Below, in pieces: positions 13,166 through 21,792 of a DNA stretch of 27,622 bases. The notes beneath the pieces were generated by a model. That model ran no database searches. It saw nothing but the letters and a program-made list of their open reading frames with translations, and was not told the origin of the DNA. The position numbers and the translations under genes are program-made. The DNA is from a virus: positions 1 to 27,622 of IMG/VR virus record IMGVR_UViG_3300024432_000059, one strand, 5' to 3'. Every line of letters begins with the position of its first letter. The first letter of the stretch is position 1.

Positions 13166-13573
13166 ATGGGAATTTTTAAAGGTAAATTGATGCCTGGATG
13201 CTTTCCCCAGACACATACAGATGAAGCTGTAATCAAGAAGGAAGAAGAAAAAGAAACATACAAAATAAGCGACTACCTTAAGGTTAAAGAAGCTGCCAAG
13301 TTCCTAGGAGTGGCTGCACATACATTAAGAGCATATGAAGAATATGGATTTTTCAAAACAAGACGGAATCCATTAAACGGATATCGACTCTACCTTAAGA
13401 AAGAATTGGTGGATTTCCTGGAAAAAATAAAATCCGGTCATGACTTCAAAACTCTAAGAACTGTTAAAGGAGTGATCGTAGAAAAAAGAAATGAGGAGAT
13501 GCGCGAGAAAAGAGAAAGAATAAATAAATTGCGCAAGGAACGAAGAGAAAGAATCGAGAAAAGAGGTTGTTAA
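13166..13573 (+). CDS. MerR-like helix-turn-helix protein
   Basis: A 135-aa protein. Residues about 36-95 match a MerR/excisionase-type winged helix: LKVKEAAKFLGVAAHTLRAY, then EEYGFFKTRRNPLNGYRLY and an (E/D)LVDFLEKI helix. The C-terminus is a highly charged helix (KRNEEMREKRERINKLRKER). The N-terminal 35 residues look disordered. It could regulate transcription or act as an excision/recombination directionality factor, although no integrase is in view. It appears inserted between ERF1 and the 132-aa gene, bounded by CTTAAGGAAC repeats and a copy of the ERF1 tail. Confidence 0.75.
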   Translation: MGIFKGKLMPGCFPQTHTDEAVIKKEEEKETYKISDYLKVKEAAKFLGVAAHTLRAYEEYGFFKTRRNPLNGYRLYLKKELVDFLEKIKSGHDFKTLRTVKGVIVEKRNEEMREKRERINKLRKERRERIEKRGC

Positions 13574-13583
13574 CCTTAAGGAA

Positions 13584-13603
13584 CAATGGATATGGGACCT
13601 AAC
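13584..13603 (+). pseudogene. Relic of the ERF1 3' end
   Basis: AATGGATATGGGACCTAA (NGYGT and stop) repeats the end of ERF1, AATGGATATGGGAACTAA (NGYGN and stop, from 13121), with one base changed. Both copies lie near a CTTAAGGAAC or TTAAGGAAC element (13154 and 13574). It supplies the GGGA ribosome site of the following gene. Confidence 0.7.
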
Positions 13604-13604
13604 A

Positions 13605-14003
13605 ATGAAACAGATCATAGTTAATCTAGAGATGCCAACAGACGACTTTGTCCTTCTAGAACAGCGAGACGACTACGGGTTTAGCTATTTAACCATAGTT
13701 GAAGCAGTGGATAAATTTATCGAGGACATGCTGGACCTGAAAGTAGGTGGGTGGGAGCCGTATAAAAGTGACACAAGTAAACCATATCGCCTCAAGAAGG
13801 TTCAACCAATAATTAGAGTACAGTTCTTTTATGACGATAAGATCAATCTATGCAGCGGAATAGTATGGGAGGGGGATGATACCAACTTCACCTGCATACA
13901 TTCAGAAATGCCCTTTAAGGCTCCAGGAGACACGCCACGCCGATGGGTAGCACAGCTGTCACATCTAATATTCAATATGTATTGCAACCTTCCGGAGGAA
14001 TAA
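13605..14003 (+). CDS. Unknown protein
   Basis: A 132-aa protein with aromatic and acidic residues throughout and a beta-rich centre (QPIIRVQFFYDDKINLCSGI). Its ribosome site is the GGGA inside the ERF1-tail relic. It overlaps no other credible gene. No family recognised; the position between two ERF genes suggests a link to DNA metabolism. Confidence 0.65.
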   Translation: MKQIIVNLEMPTDDFVLLEQRDDYGFSYLTIVEAVDKFIEDMLDLKVGGWEPYKSDTSKPYRLKKVQPIIRVQFFYDDKINLCSGIVWEGDDTNFTCIHSEMPFKAPGDTPRRWVAQLSHLIFNMYCNLPEE

Positions 14004-14014
14004 GGAGAGAAACT

Positions 14015-14212
14015 GTGATTTTTAAGATCATTTTTATGACTGTTATATTCTCAAGTTCATATGCCATGGAACATAATATACATAAAGAACCTTCAAGTAG
14101 AGAAACAGCCATTGCTAAGCTTGAAACGGAAACCATAAAGGATATAAATAAACTTCTCGACGAAATGGAAGAAAATCTTGATAACTTAGAGGCCAACAGT
14201 GGAAGAAATTAA
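14015..14212 (+). CDS. Small exported coiled protein
   Basis: I choose the GTG at 14015 because AAGGAGAG precedes it and it begins directly with a signal peptide; the longer frame from 13943 would overlap the previous gene. The 65-aa product has a hydrophobic segment IFKIIFMTVIFSSSYA with a likely cleavage before MEHN, then a charged helix (IAKLETETIKDINKLLDEME). Its 3' end overlaps the start of the second ERF gene by 14 bases. An exported peptide inside a recombination operon is odd. Confidence 0.58.
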   Translation: MIFKIIFMTVIFSSSYAMEHNIHKEPSSRETAIAKLETETIKDINKLLDEMEENLDNLEANSGRN

Positions 14213-14963
14213 AGAAACTTTTAGCGACCAACTATCCCATTTTGAGGAACTTGAAAAATACCTAGAAAAAAGAGTTAATAAACGCCTGATACAACAAAGT
14301 CCTGAGCCTTACGAGTCAGATAAAACCGACCAGATATGCACAGCACTCGCTAAGGCCCAGGGCGAATTCCCTAAAATAGAAACCAATAGAGCCAACAACT
14401 TCTTGTTCAATCAGTACTCCGACCTAGACATCATCATGAGAACCATCCGAGCAGCTCTTTCTATTAACGGGCTATCCTTAACTCAACAAACCAAACTCGA
14501 TAATGATAAAACTGTGCTAGTTACTAGGCTGAGACACAAATCCGCACAGTTCATCGAAACGAGATCCAGAATCCTACCATCAAAAAACGATATCCAATCT
14601 TATTCATCAGCTATGAAAGCCATGAAACGACACGATATAATGTCATTACTAAATATAACGATAGTTGATGACTTAGACGACGACGATGGCGAACACGACA
14701 TGCAATCTATTAGAGAGGAAAGAAACACTGGTACTGGCATCAACACTCGTTACAAGGCAAAACAGGAGTCATTTGAACCTGTTTCACAACACCAAGCTAA
14801 CGAACTTCAATACATGCTTGGGGATTACCCCGATATAGCAGAACAAATACTTGAAACTCTTAAAGTTCAAACGATAGCAGACCTACCTAGATCCAAATTT
14901 AGAGCCGTAAAAGAACAAGCTCAAAAGATTATAAACGCCAGAGAAGGCAAGAATAAATCTTAA
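14199..14963 (+). CDS. ERF-family single-strand annealing protein 2
   Basis: A 254-aa protein from GTG 14199. The core is ERF-like: LAKAQGEFPKIETNRANNF (about 50-68), YSDLDIIMRTIRAALSINGL (73-92), a beta segment, then SYSSAMKAMKRHDIMSLLNI (134-153) followed by an acidic run of Asp. Unlike ERF1 it carries a C-terminal domain (about 196-250, VSQHQANELQYMLGDYPDIA and LPRSKFRAVKEQAQKI) that I associate with phage annealing proteins. Gene overlap and strand place it in the same operon. Two diverged ERF proteins in one operon is unusual. Confidence 0.75.
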   Translation: MEEIKETFSDQLSHFEELEKYLEKRVNKRLIQQSPEPYESDKTDQICTALAKAQGEFPKIETNRANNFLFNQYSDLDIIMRTIRAALSINGLSLTQQTKLDNDKTVLVTRLRHKSAQFIETRSRILPSKNDIQSYSSAMKAMKRHDIMSLLNITIVDDLDDDDGEHDMQSIREERNTGTGINTRYKAKQESFEPVSQHQANELQYMLGDYPDIAEQILETLKVQTIADLPRSKFRAVKEQAQKIINAREGKNKS

Positions 14964-14995
14964 AGTATCGGTCGAAATCTACTCTCTCCTTCATT

Positions 14996-15036
14996 TGGAG
15001 GTGCTCTTTCAATTGTTGCTATATCGAGAACACCTC
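14996..15036. terminator. Hairpin between convergent gene blocks
   Basis: GGAGGTGCTCT and GAGAACACCTCC form an imperfect stem of about 11-12 bp around an 18-base loop, between the convergent ends of ERF2 and the 578-aa fibre. On the plus strand TCTTTTTT lies about 17 bases later. A bidirectional terminator is plausible. Confidence 0.5.
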
Positions 15037-15059
15037 CAGGAGATATGAAGAAGTCTTTT

Positions 15060-16796
15060 TTAGAAGACTGAGGATGTTTGCGGTGTTGAGCTATCACTTG
15101 CCCACATCATTAAATTCCCAGAAGAATCTGTAATCGGTCCCTTATTACTGCCACTTTGAAAGTTCCTGTAATCCTGGAACCAGGTTATTCCATTGTAAGA
15201 CAATGCAGTTATACCACTAGCACCGTCAGAAACCACTACAAATAATCCATTAGCGCCGTCCCAATGCATTCCTACTAAATCAGCTGAAACTGGGCAAATA
15301 TTAACTCTCGGTGTCCATGTAATTCCATCAGGAGAGGTTGCCATTAATCCAGTAGATCCACCCATACAAAACAATCCTGATGTTGGCGAAAAAGCAACTG
15401 TAGTTACATTACTCCCAACCCCAGAAGTTCTAACTGTCCAAGCACCAGTTGGATCTGCCGCTGTTGCCACATTGCCTGAATCTCCAACTACTACCCATAC
15501 TGCATTTCCATAAGCAGCATCATTCAACGAATGAGTCAGTCCACTTGTATTCTGAGTCCACGCACCAGTGGGATCTGTGGCAGTATACACAAGGGCATTA
15601 GCTGTTAAAACCCAATGGCTTCCACCTTGAGTTAGGCTAGTAAAGACCGCCTTTGGATTGTTAGCAGTTATACTTCCATAAGCCGTCCATGTGCTTGTAG
15701 GATCAGTCGCAACTACCACTTGTGAAGCTCCAGCTACAGCGTTTGTCGGTGCTGCAACACAAAATCCATCTGAACCACATACAACTCGGGTATAATCATC
15801 GCGACCGATTACAACCTCTGTAAATCGCTGAGTCCATGTAATCCTATCTGGTGAAGTAAAAATTCTATTATTTGGATTTGCGGATGAAGCTAGTACCCAG
15901 GTTGAACTACCCGTATCATACGACAATCCATTTATCCCTCCTCCTCCAGTAATTTGGCCAGCTAGATTACTATTATTCGGTATCCACGGACTTCCTAGTG
16001 CTGTTGCATCCTCAATATTTAATGTATTAGTACCCTCTGTTATCTGTATAGTTCCAGATGTAGATGTTAAATTAGCCCATGCCCCTGGTGCTCCTGTTGC
16101 GCCTATGATTATCTGTCCATCTGTTCCCTCGGAGTTAGATAAGACACCACCTGCACTAGACTCTATAAACCCAGCTCCCAAATTTGTAAATACAGGATCA
16201 GCATCCATATTTATCGTAACTGTACTACCAGCTCCAGAAGTATTAATGCTGGCGCCACCTAATATATTAATCTGACCACCAGCCGTAACCGCATTGCCGG
16301 CATCAGTTAAGAAAGTATCGGCACCACCCCCACCAGTCCGAATTATATCAATAGTATTAGGACCCGGTGTTATCGTAAGTGATCCGTTTGATGAGGTTAT
16401 TAACCCCCATGCCGGATCTATGCCACTTCCAGAAATAATCACTCTTCCATCCGCTGCAGCTGTCATGCCTAGAGTAAGCGTATCTGTAGCACCGGTAGTA
16501 TTAAGAACACCACTCCCAATAATATTTATCTCACCGTCTGCCTCTGTTGCAACACCAGTATCTGCATTTACAATTAGATCTTCATTGCTTAACTTCGACC
16601 ATATCGAATCGCCACCATCCCTGTTGGTAAGCATCCACACATCTTGTGTTAGATAATTTACCCAAATAGTTCCTATATTATCGCCCTGTTCTGACGTTGG
16701 ATCGTGGTCCTTTTGTATCAACTGAGGAGGCGTCGTAGCTTCAACACCCATGTACGATAACGGATGTATGCCAGTATTTCTCTTAGATCTTCCCAT
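15060..16796 (-). CDS. Tail fibre/appendage protein with beta repeats and propeller-like end
   Basis: A 578-aa protein. Residues 1-75 share a short anchor-like module with the 647-aa fibre (IGTIWVNYLTQDVWMLT against TGRIWIDSNTNNAYILT). Residues about 75-275 carry the beta-repeat types INILGGASINTSGAGSTVTI and GQIIIGATGAPGAWANLTST. The last ~290 residues hold about six repeats containing ATDPTGAWTQ, YGNAVWVVVGD and similar, consistent with a beta-propeller or Asp-box-like receptor-binding head. The ribosome site is AAGGAGATAG. It is last in the minus tail block, following the 310-aa propeller protein with which it shares repeats. The adhesin role is inferred. Confidence 0.78.
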   Translation of the reverse strand: MGRSKRNTGIHPLSYMGVEATTPPQLIQKDHDPTSEQGDNIGTIWVNYLTQDVWMLTNRDGGDSIWSKLSNEDLIVNADTGVATEADGEINIIGSGVLNTTGATDTLTLGMTAAADGRVIISGSGIDPAWGLITSSNGSLTITPGPNTIDIIRTGGGGADTFLTDAGNAVTAGGQINILGGASINTSGAGSTVTINMDADPVFTNLGAGFIESSAGGVLSNSEGTDGQIIIGATGAPGAWANLTSTSGTIQITEGTNTLNIEDATALGSPWIPNNSNLAGQITGGGGINGLSYDTGSSTWVLASSANPNNRIFTSPDRITWTQRFTEVVIGRDDYTRVVCGSDGFCVAAPTNAVAGASQVVVATDPTSTWTAYGSITANNPKAVFTSLTQGGSHWVLTANALVYTATDPTGAWTQNTSGLTHSLNDAAYGNAVWVVVGDSGNVATAADPTGAWTVRTSGVGSNVTTVAFSPTSGLFCMGGSTGLMATSPDGITWTPRVNICPVSADLVGMHWDGANGLFVVVSDGASGITALSYNGITWFQDYRNFQSGSNKGPITDSSGNLMMWASDSSTPQTSSVF

Positions 16797-16812
16797 ACTA
16801 TCTCCTTAAGTT

Positions 16813-17745
16813 TTATATGCCTGGGGCAGTAGCCAACTTTCCAGCAGCTCCCGTAGCCACCCAGTTACCATCAGTTCCATACGCTATTCCAAGAACATTG
16901 CTTCCACCAAACGGGGTTGTATTTACATCCCACGTGGAATCAGCATCAAAAGAAGTTCCTATTACATCTGTCAAACCACCAGCTCCAAATCTACCATTCC
17001 CAAAATATAACCTCCTGAAATCATCAGTTGCTCCAAATGATGTTGTTGTTAAAGTCCACGTAGACGTCGGATCGGGAGCTGTTGCTATCTCACCATCATA
17101 TGCAACTGCACACCATATCCCATCTCCATAAAAGCTATCCCTTACATTAATGGCAGAAAATGGATTAGCCCTCTGGGTCCACGTTCCTGTTGGATCGGTG
17201 GCCGTCGCTATCTTTCCTCCATCACCAACTGCTACCCATACTGCATTCCCGTATGCTTGACCGTAAACATTGCTGGCACCAAAACTAGACGTTCTTGCGG
17301 TCCACGTACCTGTTGGATCAGTCGCTGTACATATTTCTCCACCCGATCCACTTGCTACCCATACTCCATTTCCAAAGAAACATGATGAAATAAAATCACC
17401 ACCTCCAGATGAAAATGGATTAGCGCGCTGCGTCCAGGTTCCAGTTGGATCAGTCGCCGTAGCTATTTTTCCCTCAAATCCAACTGCTGTCCAATATGTT
17501 CCGTCCCACCAAACATCCAGTATTAGAGTTGCTCCAAAAGACGATGTTCTTTGCGTCCATGTGCCAGTAGGATCTGTTGCAGTCGCTAACTTACCGGCAC
17601 CACCAACTGAAACCCAGTAAGTAGAACCATCATAGTGAGCGTTACTAATTTCATCCGCACCAAATGAACTGGTACGCAACGTCCATCCTAAAGCACTATC
17701 ACCATCAGATGACCATATTCCAGGTAAAGATACCATTGCACTCAT
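16813..17745 (-). CDS. Seven-repeat beta-propeller-like protein, probable fibre tip
   Basis: The start is placed at ATG 17745, which overlaps the TGA of the 1206-aa fibre gene (ATGA) and has AGGAG seven bases upstream. The 310 residues consist of seven repeats of about 42 residues, each running WT-R-(T/A)-(S/N)-(S/P)-F, then YG(N/D)-(W)VAVG and G-KIATATDPTGT. Seven such units with little left over suggest a closed seven-bladed propeller. Such a domain at the end of a fibre would bind a receptor or glycan. The repeats match those at the end of the 578-aa protein. Role inferred from context. Confidence 0.78.
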   Translation of the reverse strand: MSAMVSLPGIWSSDGDSALGWTLRTSSFGADEISNAHYDGSTYWVSVGGAGKLATATDPTGTWTQRTSSFGATLILDVWWDGTYWTAVGFEGKIATATDPTGTWTQRANPFSSGGGDFISSCFFGNGVWVASGSGGEICTATDPTGTWTARTSSFGASNVYGQAYGNAVWVAVGDGGKIATATDPTGTWTQRANPFSAINVRDSFYGDGIWCAVAYDGEIATAPDPTSTWTLTTTSFGATDDFRRLYFGNGRFGAGGLTDVIGTSFDADSTWDVNTTPFGGSNVLGIAYGTDGNWVATGAAGKLATAPGI

Positions 17746-20700
17746 GCCGTGTCTCCTGCACAGAACCAAACATCTGTAGAAATTTTAGTTATCGTTACCA
17801 TTGCGTACTGTCCAGCGGTATCCAATAAGGCTCCTCTTGAGCTTAATGTCACACCACCTTCAGGGGTTAATGTAACTATACCAGCCCCCTTTTGAGCAAT
17901 TAGAATAGTTGTTCCAACGGCCATGGCAACGTCTGCGTTAACTGGAACAGTAAGTGCTATTGCAGCTGCGTTATCACAAGTAACTAGCTTTCCAGCATCC
18001 CCGGCAACAAGTTCATAAGATGTTCCTGTTTGTGCATTTATAGATAATAATCCTGATACAGAAAGATCTATTGTTCCCGCGCCAAGTGAAAAATCTATTG
18101 ACGCATCTGCTGATGCCACTGTTGCAAATACTGGATCTGCTCCCGTCGATCCAACAAGAACCTGGCCGTTCGTTCCAACTGCAAGAGCTGTTAAGGCTGC
18201 TGCAGTACTTGCTCCAACAAGAACACCATGGTTTGTTTGGGTACCAAGCTTTGCAGCCAATGAACTTGGAACAATTGGTCTAACTGTGTCTGTTCCATTT
18301 ATAGATTCTGCATCTGTAGCTAATTCAACTGATCCAAGCTGAGAAGTTGTTGATTGAGTTCCTGTTAAGGCGAGAGTTCCAGGTCCCTCAGTTATAGTTA
18401 TTGAACTGTCGGTTGAAGAAATTGTAGCAAACACAGGATCTGCACCCGTTGCTCCAACTATAACCTGACCACTTGTTCCAACCGCTAGAGGAGTTATTGC
18501 GCCTGTTCCAGAACCGACAAGAACACCATGATCAGTCAATGTTCCTACACCTGTTCCACCAGATGCAACAACTACAGGAGTAGTTGCCGAAAGAGTTGTG
18601 AATGCGCCTGTACTAGGCGTAACTGCTCCAATTGGAACCTCATCTATTCTAGATGTACCACCAGATTTAATTGTACCTGCACCTGTTTCTGCAAGTGTTC
18701 CAGTCATACAAGCAGCAGTAACACTAATTATTGATGTAGCAGTTATATCGGATAAAATATCTGAATCTATACATGCTATAACTGCATTTATTTGCGGAGT
18801 ACCTCCTCCAATACTATTGAATACCGTTCCGTCACCAGCACCAATATTTTTTACCGAATCTCCAGTTACCTGTATTTTACCAGAAGTTGCGACACCGAAT
18901 CCTACTCCTGTACCAGTGAAAACAACTTCTCCAAATAATAATTGAACTTCATCTGCTGTACTACTTCCAACAAAAAAACCGTTCTCTACTACTACAGAAC
19001 CAGCAATTACAAATAAAATACCTGCTGTACACGTTATTCCAATGCCATTTCCAGCTATTTCCATTCTACCAACATTAAGAAAGGCATTTTGAGATGCTGT
19101 TGCCATGGTTATTCCGGTCGTACCAGTTGCAACATTCATTTGTGAAAAATTCCAGCCATTTCCTGTAGTCATAGTATGAGCTCCCACAAGAACTGCATTA
19201 GGAGCATGGATACCTATCCCCAAAGAGCCAGTAAGATTTTCTGTATATGTACCATTATCGAAACACCAAAGTGTGTAGCCAGGAGAAGCTGCCGCTTGCG
19301 CAGCTCCGAAAGTAAGAAATGCCTTATCTACAGTAAGACCGTCATCTGCATCATTACCATGTTTACCGACGTACAAAATATTAGATTGGTCTACGCCGTC
19401 AGATTCTAAATTTATAGTACCGGCACCTTCAGTTATAGTAACGCTTGCTCCGGTTGAAGTTATATTTGCAAATACCGGATCTGCACCCGTGGAACCTACA
19501 ATTACCTGTCCGTTTGTTCCAACTGCAAGAGATCCTATAGGACTTCCCGTACCGTTACCTATAAGAACAGCATGATCTGTTGTTGTCTTACCCCATTCGT
19601 CTATCGTATCTAAGGCAACCTGAACAGTTGTATCTGAGGCAGATAAAATTCCATCAAAATTAGTAACGTTCGTTGTAATAAGAGACGCCTGGTCGGTTCC
19701 GGAACCTCCAGAGGTCGTTGATCTTAGAGTCGACTTCTCTATGACTACATCAACTATAGCACTCGTAGACTGCCTATAAATTATGTGTCCAAGCTGTGCA
19801 AGTTCAAGCTTTTGAAGCTCATTCGTGGATATAGCCATCGTTTCAGCTGCAATAGCTGTTTGAGCACCAATCAGACTATTATATTCCTGGTCATCTAGAA
19901 CGGCCCAATACGTAGGAGTATCTGCCGTTATATTGTCTTTGCTAACATACAGAGTGTAAACACTAAACTTAGTACCAGAAGGAGCTGTGGCCGTACCAGC
20001 GCTATTCCAGAATCCATTAAAAGTATCTGAAGATTGATATGTAGCCCATTTGCCAGCACCATTTGTATACATTTGGTTCCACGTCTCGGCTACACTACCT
20101 CCATCTGGAATTGTAGTAACCAACCCGTGATCCATAAGCTCATCTGCGCCAACAATCTCTACTTTCTGGGTTCCATTAAGAGTAATATTCGCACCTTGAC
20201 TGGCATTAGAAATTACAGTTCCAATTATTGCATGATTATATGCCGAAATTGCTACCTGAAAATCGAAAGGATGGTTTTCTTTTACTGTGTACTGGACGTT
20301 TGTCCCAGTCGAATCTCTCAGCACCTCAAAAAGAGGAATGTTATTTTGATATGCATCCGCATTTAAAGTAGTAGTACTTCCTATTGTACCTGTGTCATCC
20401 ATGAAAATAAGATATGTGTTTCCAGCTGTAAGACCAGTTGCAGTCTGACCACCGGCCCAGGAGACCACCAGTCCATTTATATAGCCACTTCCGCTAACTT
20501 CTACAGTAAACGATCCCAGCACCGTATCATCAAAAAATGGACCACCTGCACTCCATTGATCAAATCCAGTTGCAATAGAGAGAGCACCCGAAACAGTAAC
20601 AACACCACTTGCATCTGCTACTAAACCACCATCAGTGATAGTAGTGAACGTTACAGTCGTTCCGACGGTTAGGCTAGTGGCTGCATCTAAGCTTCCTAAG

Positions 20701-21362
20701 ACAGCTGTAATACTTCCCGTATTTGCTATGAGATCACCTTCTGCTATTACATTTGCTGCAACTGCAGTGATGTTACCAGTCGTGGAAGATATGCCCGTAC
20801 CAGCTGTAACTGTAGTAGCTGCACTTACACTTCCAAGTGTTGCAACTATATTACCCGCATCGGCAGTTATATTACCGGTCGTTGTGTCGATGCCTGTACC
20901 AGCTGTAATTGTGGCACCTGCATCAACCGATCCTACAGTTGCTGATATATTACCTGCGTCTGAAACTAAATCTCCAAGAGTGGAGACTATATCGCCAGCG
21001 TCAGCTGTTATATCACCTACTGTGGCATTTATTGTAGTACCGGCGGTAAGTGATCCAACAAGAGTAACGCTGTCATCAAGTATCACCGTAACTGTATTGC
21101 CAGCACCGGTAGTATTTATGTTTGCACCACCGAGTATATTAGTATCACCAGCAACAGGTATAGCCGTACCAGCGTCTGTAACAAAAGAATCCGCGAAAGC
21201 ACCTGCATGAGAAATAGTTAATGTTCCAGCGGTGCCTGCAACGTTTATTCCAGCTCCACCAAGGATATCGATATTGCCAGCTACGGGAGTTATCGCTCCC
21301 CCACTATCTCCAGTAAGGGTTGCCAACAATGAATTTTGAAAAAATTGACCCGCTTGGCTCAT
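17742..21362 (-). CDS. Large tail fibre with beta-repeats and parallel beta-helix region
   Basis: A 1206-aa protein. Residues 1-100 hold two ILGG(A)-IN type repeats; about 100-235 is a run of GNITADAGNIVATLGSV-like repeats; about 240-560 is more complex. DHGVLVG ... AVGTNGQVIVGSTGADPVFA ... repeats occur near 595-650, 930-985 and 1045-1100. About 660-880 (NDADDGLTVDKAFLTFGAAQ) looks like a pectate-lyase-type beta helix. Near 1010 SVELATDAE is a tail-fibre motif, and the last ~90 residues (INAQTGTSYELVAGDAGKLV) match a C-terminal beta domain common in phage fibres. A strong AAAGGAGA site precedes ATG. Host adhesion is the likely role. Confidence 0.82.
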   Translation of the reverse strand: MSQAGQFFQNSLLATLTGDSGGAITPVAGNIDILGGAGINVAGTAGTLTISHAGAFADSFVTDAGTAIPVAGDTNILGGANINTTGAGNTVTVILDDSVTLVGSLTAGTTINATVGDITADAGDIVSTLGDLVSDAGNISATVGSVDAGATITAGTGIDTTTGNITADAGNIVATLGSVSAATTVTAGTGISSTTGNITAVAANVIAEGDLIANTGSITAVLGSLDAATSLTVGTTVTFTTITDGGLVADASGVVTVSGALSIATGFDQWSAGGPFFDDTVLGSFTVEVSGSGYINGLVVSWAGGQTATGLTAGNTYLIFMDDTGTIGSTTTLNADAYQNNIPLFEVLRDSTGTNVQYTVKENHPFDFQVAISAYNHAIIGTVISNASQGANITLNGTQKVEIVGADELMDHGLVTTIPDGGSVAETWNQMYTNGAGKWATYQSSDTFNGFWNSAGTATAPSGTKFSVYTLYVSKDNITADTPTYWAVLDDQEYNSLIGAQTAIAAETMAISTNELQKLELAQLGHIIYRQSTSAIVDVVIEKSTLRSTTSGGSGTDQASLITTNVTNFDGILSASDTTVQVALDTIDEWGKTTTDHAVLIGNGTGSPIGSLAVGTNGQVIVGSTGADPVFANITSTGASVTITEGAGTINLESDGVDQSNILYVGKHGNDADDGLTVDKAFLTFGAAQAAASPGYTLWCFDNGTYTENLTGSLGIGIHAPNAVLVGAHTMTTGNGWNFSQMNVATGTTGITMATASQNAFLNVGRMEIAGNGIGITCTAGILFVIAGSVVVENGFFVGSSTADEVQLLFGEVVFTGTGVGFGVATSGKIQVTGDSVKNIGAGDGTVFNSIGGGTPQINAVIACIDSDILSDITATSIISVTAACMTGTLAETGAGTIKSGGTSRIDEVPIGAVTPSTGAFTTLSATTPVVVASGGTGVGTLTDHGVLVGSGTGAITPLAVGTSGQVIVGATGADPVFATISSTDSSITITEGPGTLALTGTQSTTSQLGSVELATDAESINGTDTVRPIVPSSLAAKLGTQTNHGVLVGASTAAALTALAVGTNGQVLVGSTGADPVFATVASADASIDFSLGAGTIDLSVSGLLSINAQTGTSYELVAGDAGKLVTCDNAAAIALTVPVNADVAMAVGTTILIAQKGAGIVTLTPEGGVTLSSRGALLDTAGQYAMVTITKISTDVWFCAGDTA

Positions 21363-21373
21363 TTTGTCTCCTT

Positions 21374-21718
21374 TTAGTTGGTTGAACCGTAATATACTGT
21401 CACGTATACAGAACCACTCGCAGGTACGCCTTCACGCTTTACATATACTCTAGTTCCCTCTGCAAGATAATAACCTTGAGACATCGACTTATTGGCCGTA
21501 ATATCCAATAAAAGATATGCATTTGAGGCTAGTGGAAAGTGATCATTTATGCCGTCATATGAAAACATTAAAACGACATCGGTTAAATTTTGCATATGAA
21601 GAATTCTTGCTGGATTGGTTATAGCAGTTCCTATTCCCGTATAACCTGCAACTATGGATCCAAAAGCAAGCGAACGAGCTGCTTCTGGTAATAATTTTAT
21701 TGCTCTAGATTGCGCCAT
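21374..21718 (-). CDS. Small beta-rich structural paralog A
   Basis: A 114-aa protein, one of three paralogs in this block. Shared features are an N-terminal strand region, then (S)YDGINDHFPLASNAYLLLDI, a central (D/N)-K-S..Q/F segment, (L/F)AEGTRVYVKR and a final (V/I)YYGS-like strand pair. These are probably single beta-sandwich domains acting as appendage or head-decoration units. The ribosome site AAGGAGG is directly after a 17-bp hairpin. Confidence 0.7.
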   Translation of the reverse strand: MAQSRAIKLLPEAARSLAFGSIVAGYTGIGTAITNPARILHMQNLTDVVLMFSYDGINDHFPLASNAYLLLDITANKSMSQGYYLAEGTRVYVKREGVPASGSVYVTVYYGSTN

Positions 21719-21731
21719 TACACCTCCTTAT

Positions 21732-21786
21732 TTTTGATCCTATTGCGCTCTCATGGAGAAGATACAAGCGCGCAATAGGATCAAAA
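21732..21786. other. Perfect 17-bp inverted repeat between structural genes
   Basis: TTTTGATCCTATTGCGC (21732-21748) pairs perfectly with 21770-21786 around a 21-base loop. It is in the leader of paralog A, ending 13 bases before its ATG. No U-tract follows on the minus strand. It could set transcript ratios, protect mRNA ends or be a processing site. Confidence 0.75.
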
Positions 21787-21792
21787 TGTTTA

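Noticed and set aside
15060-21362. Diversity-generating retroelement acting on fibre genes
   Set aside because: No reverse transcriptase, template repeat or adenine-biased variable repeat is visible in the window.
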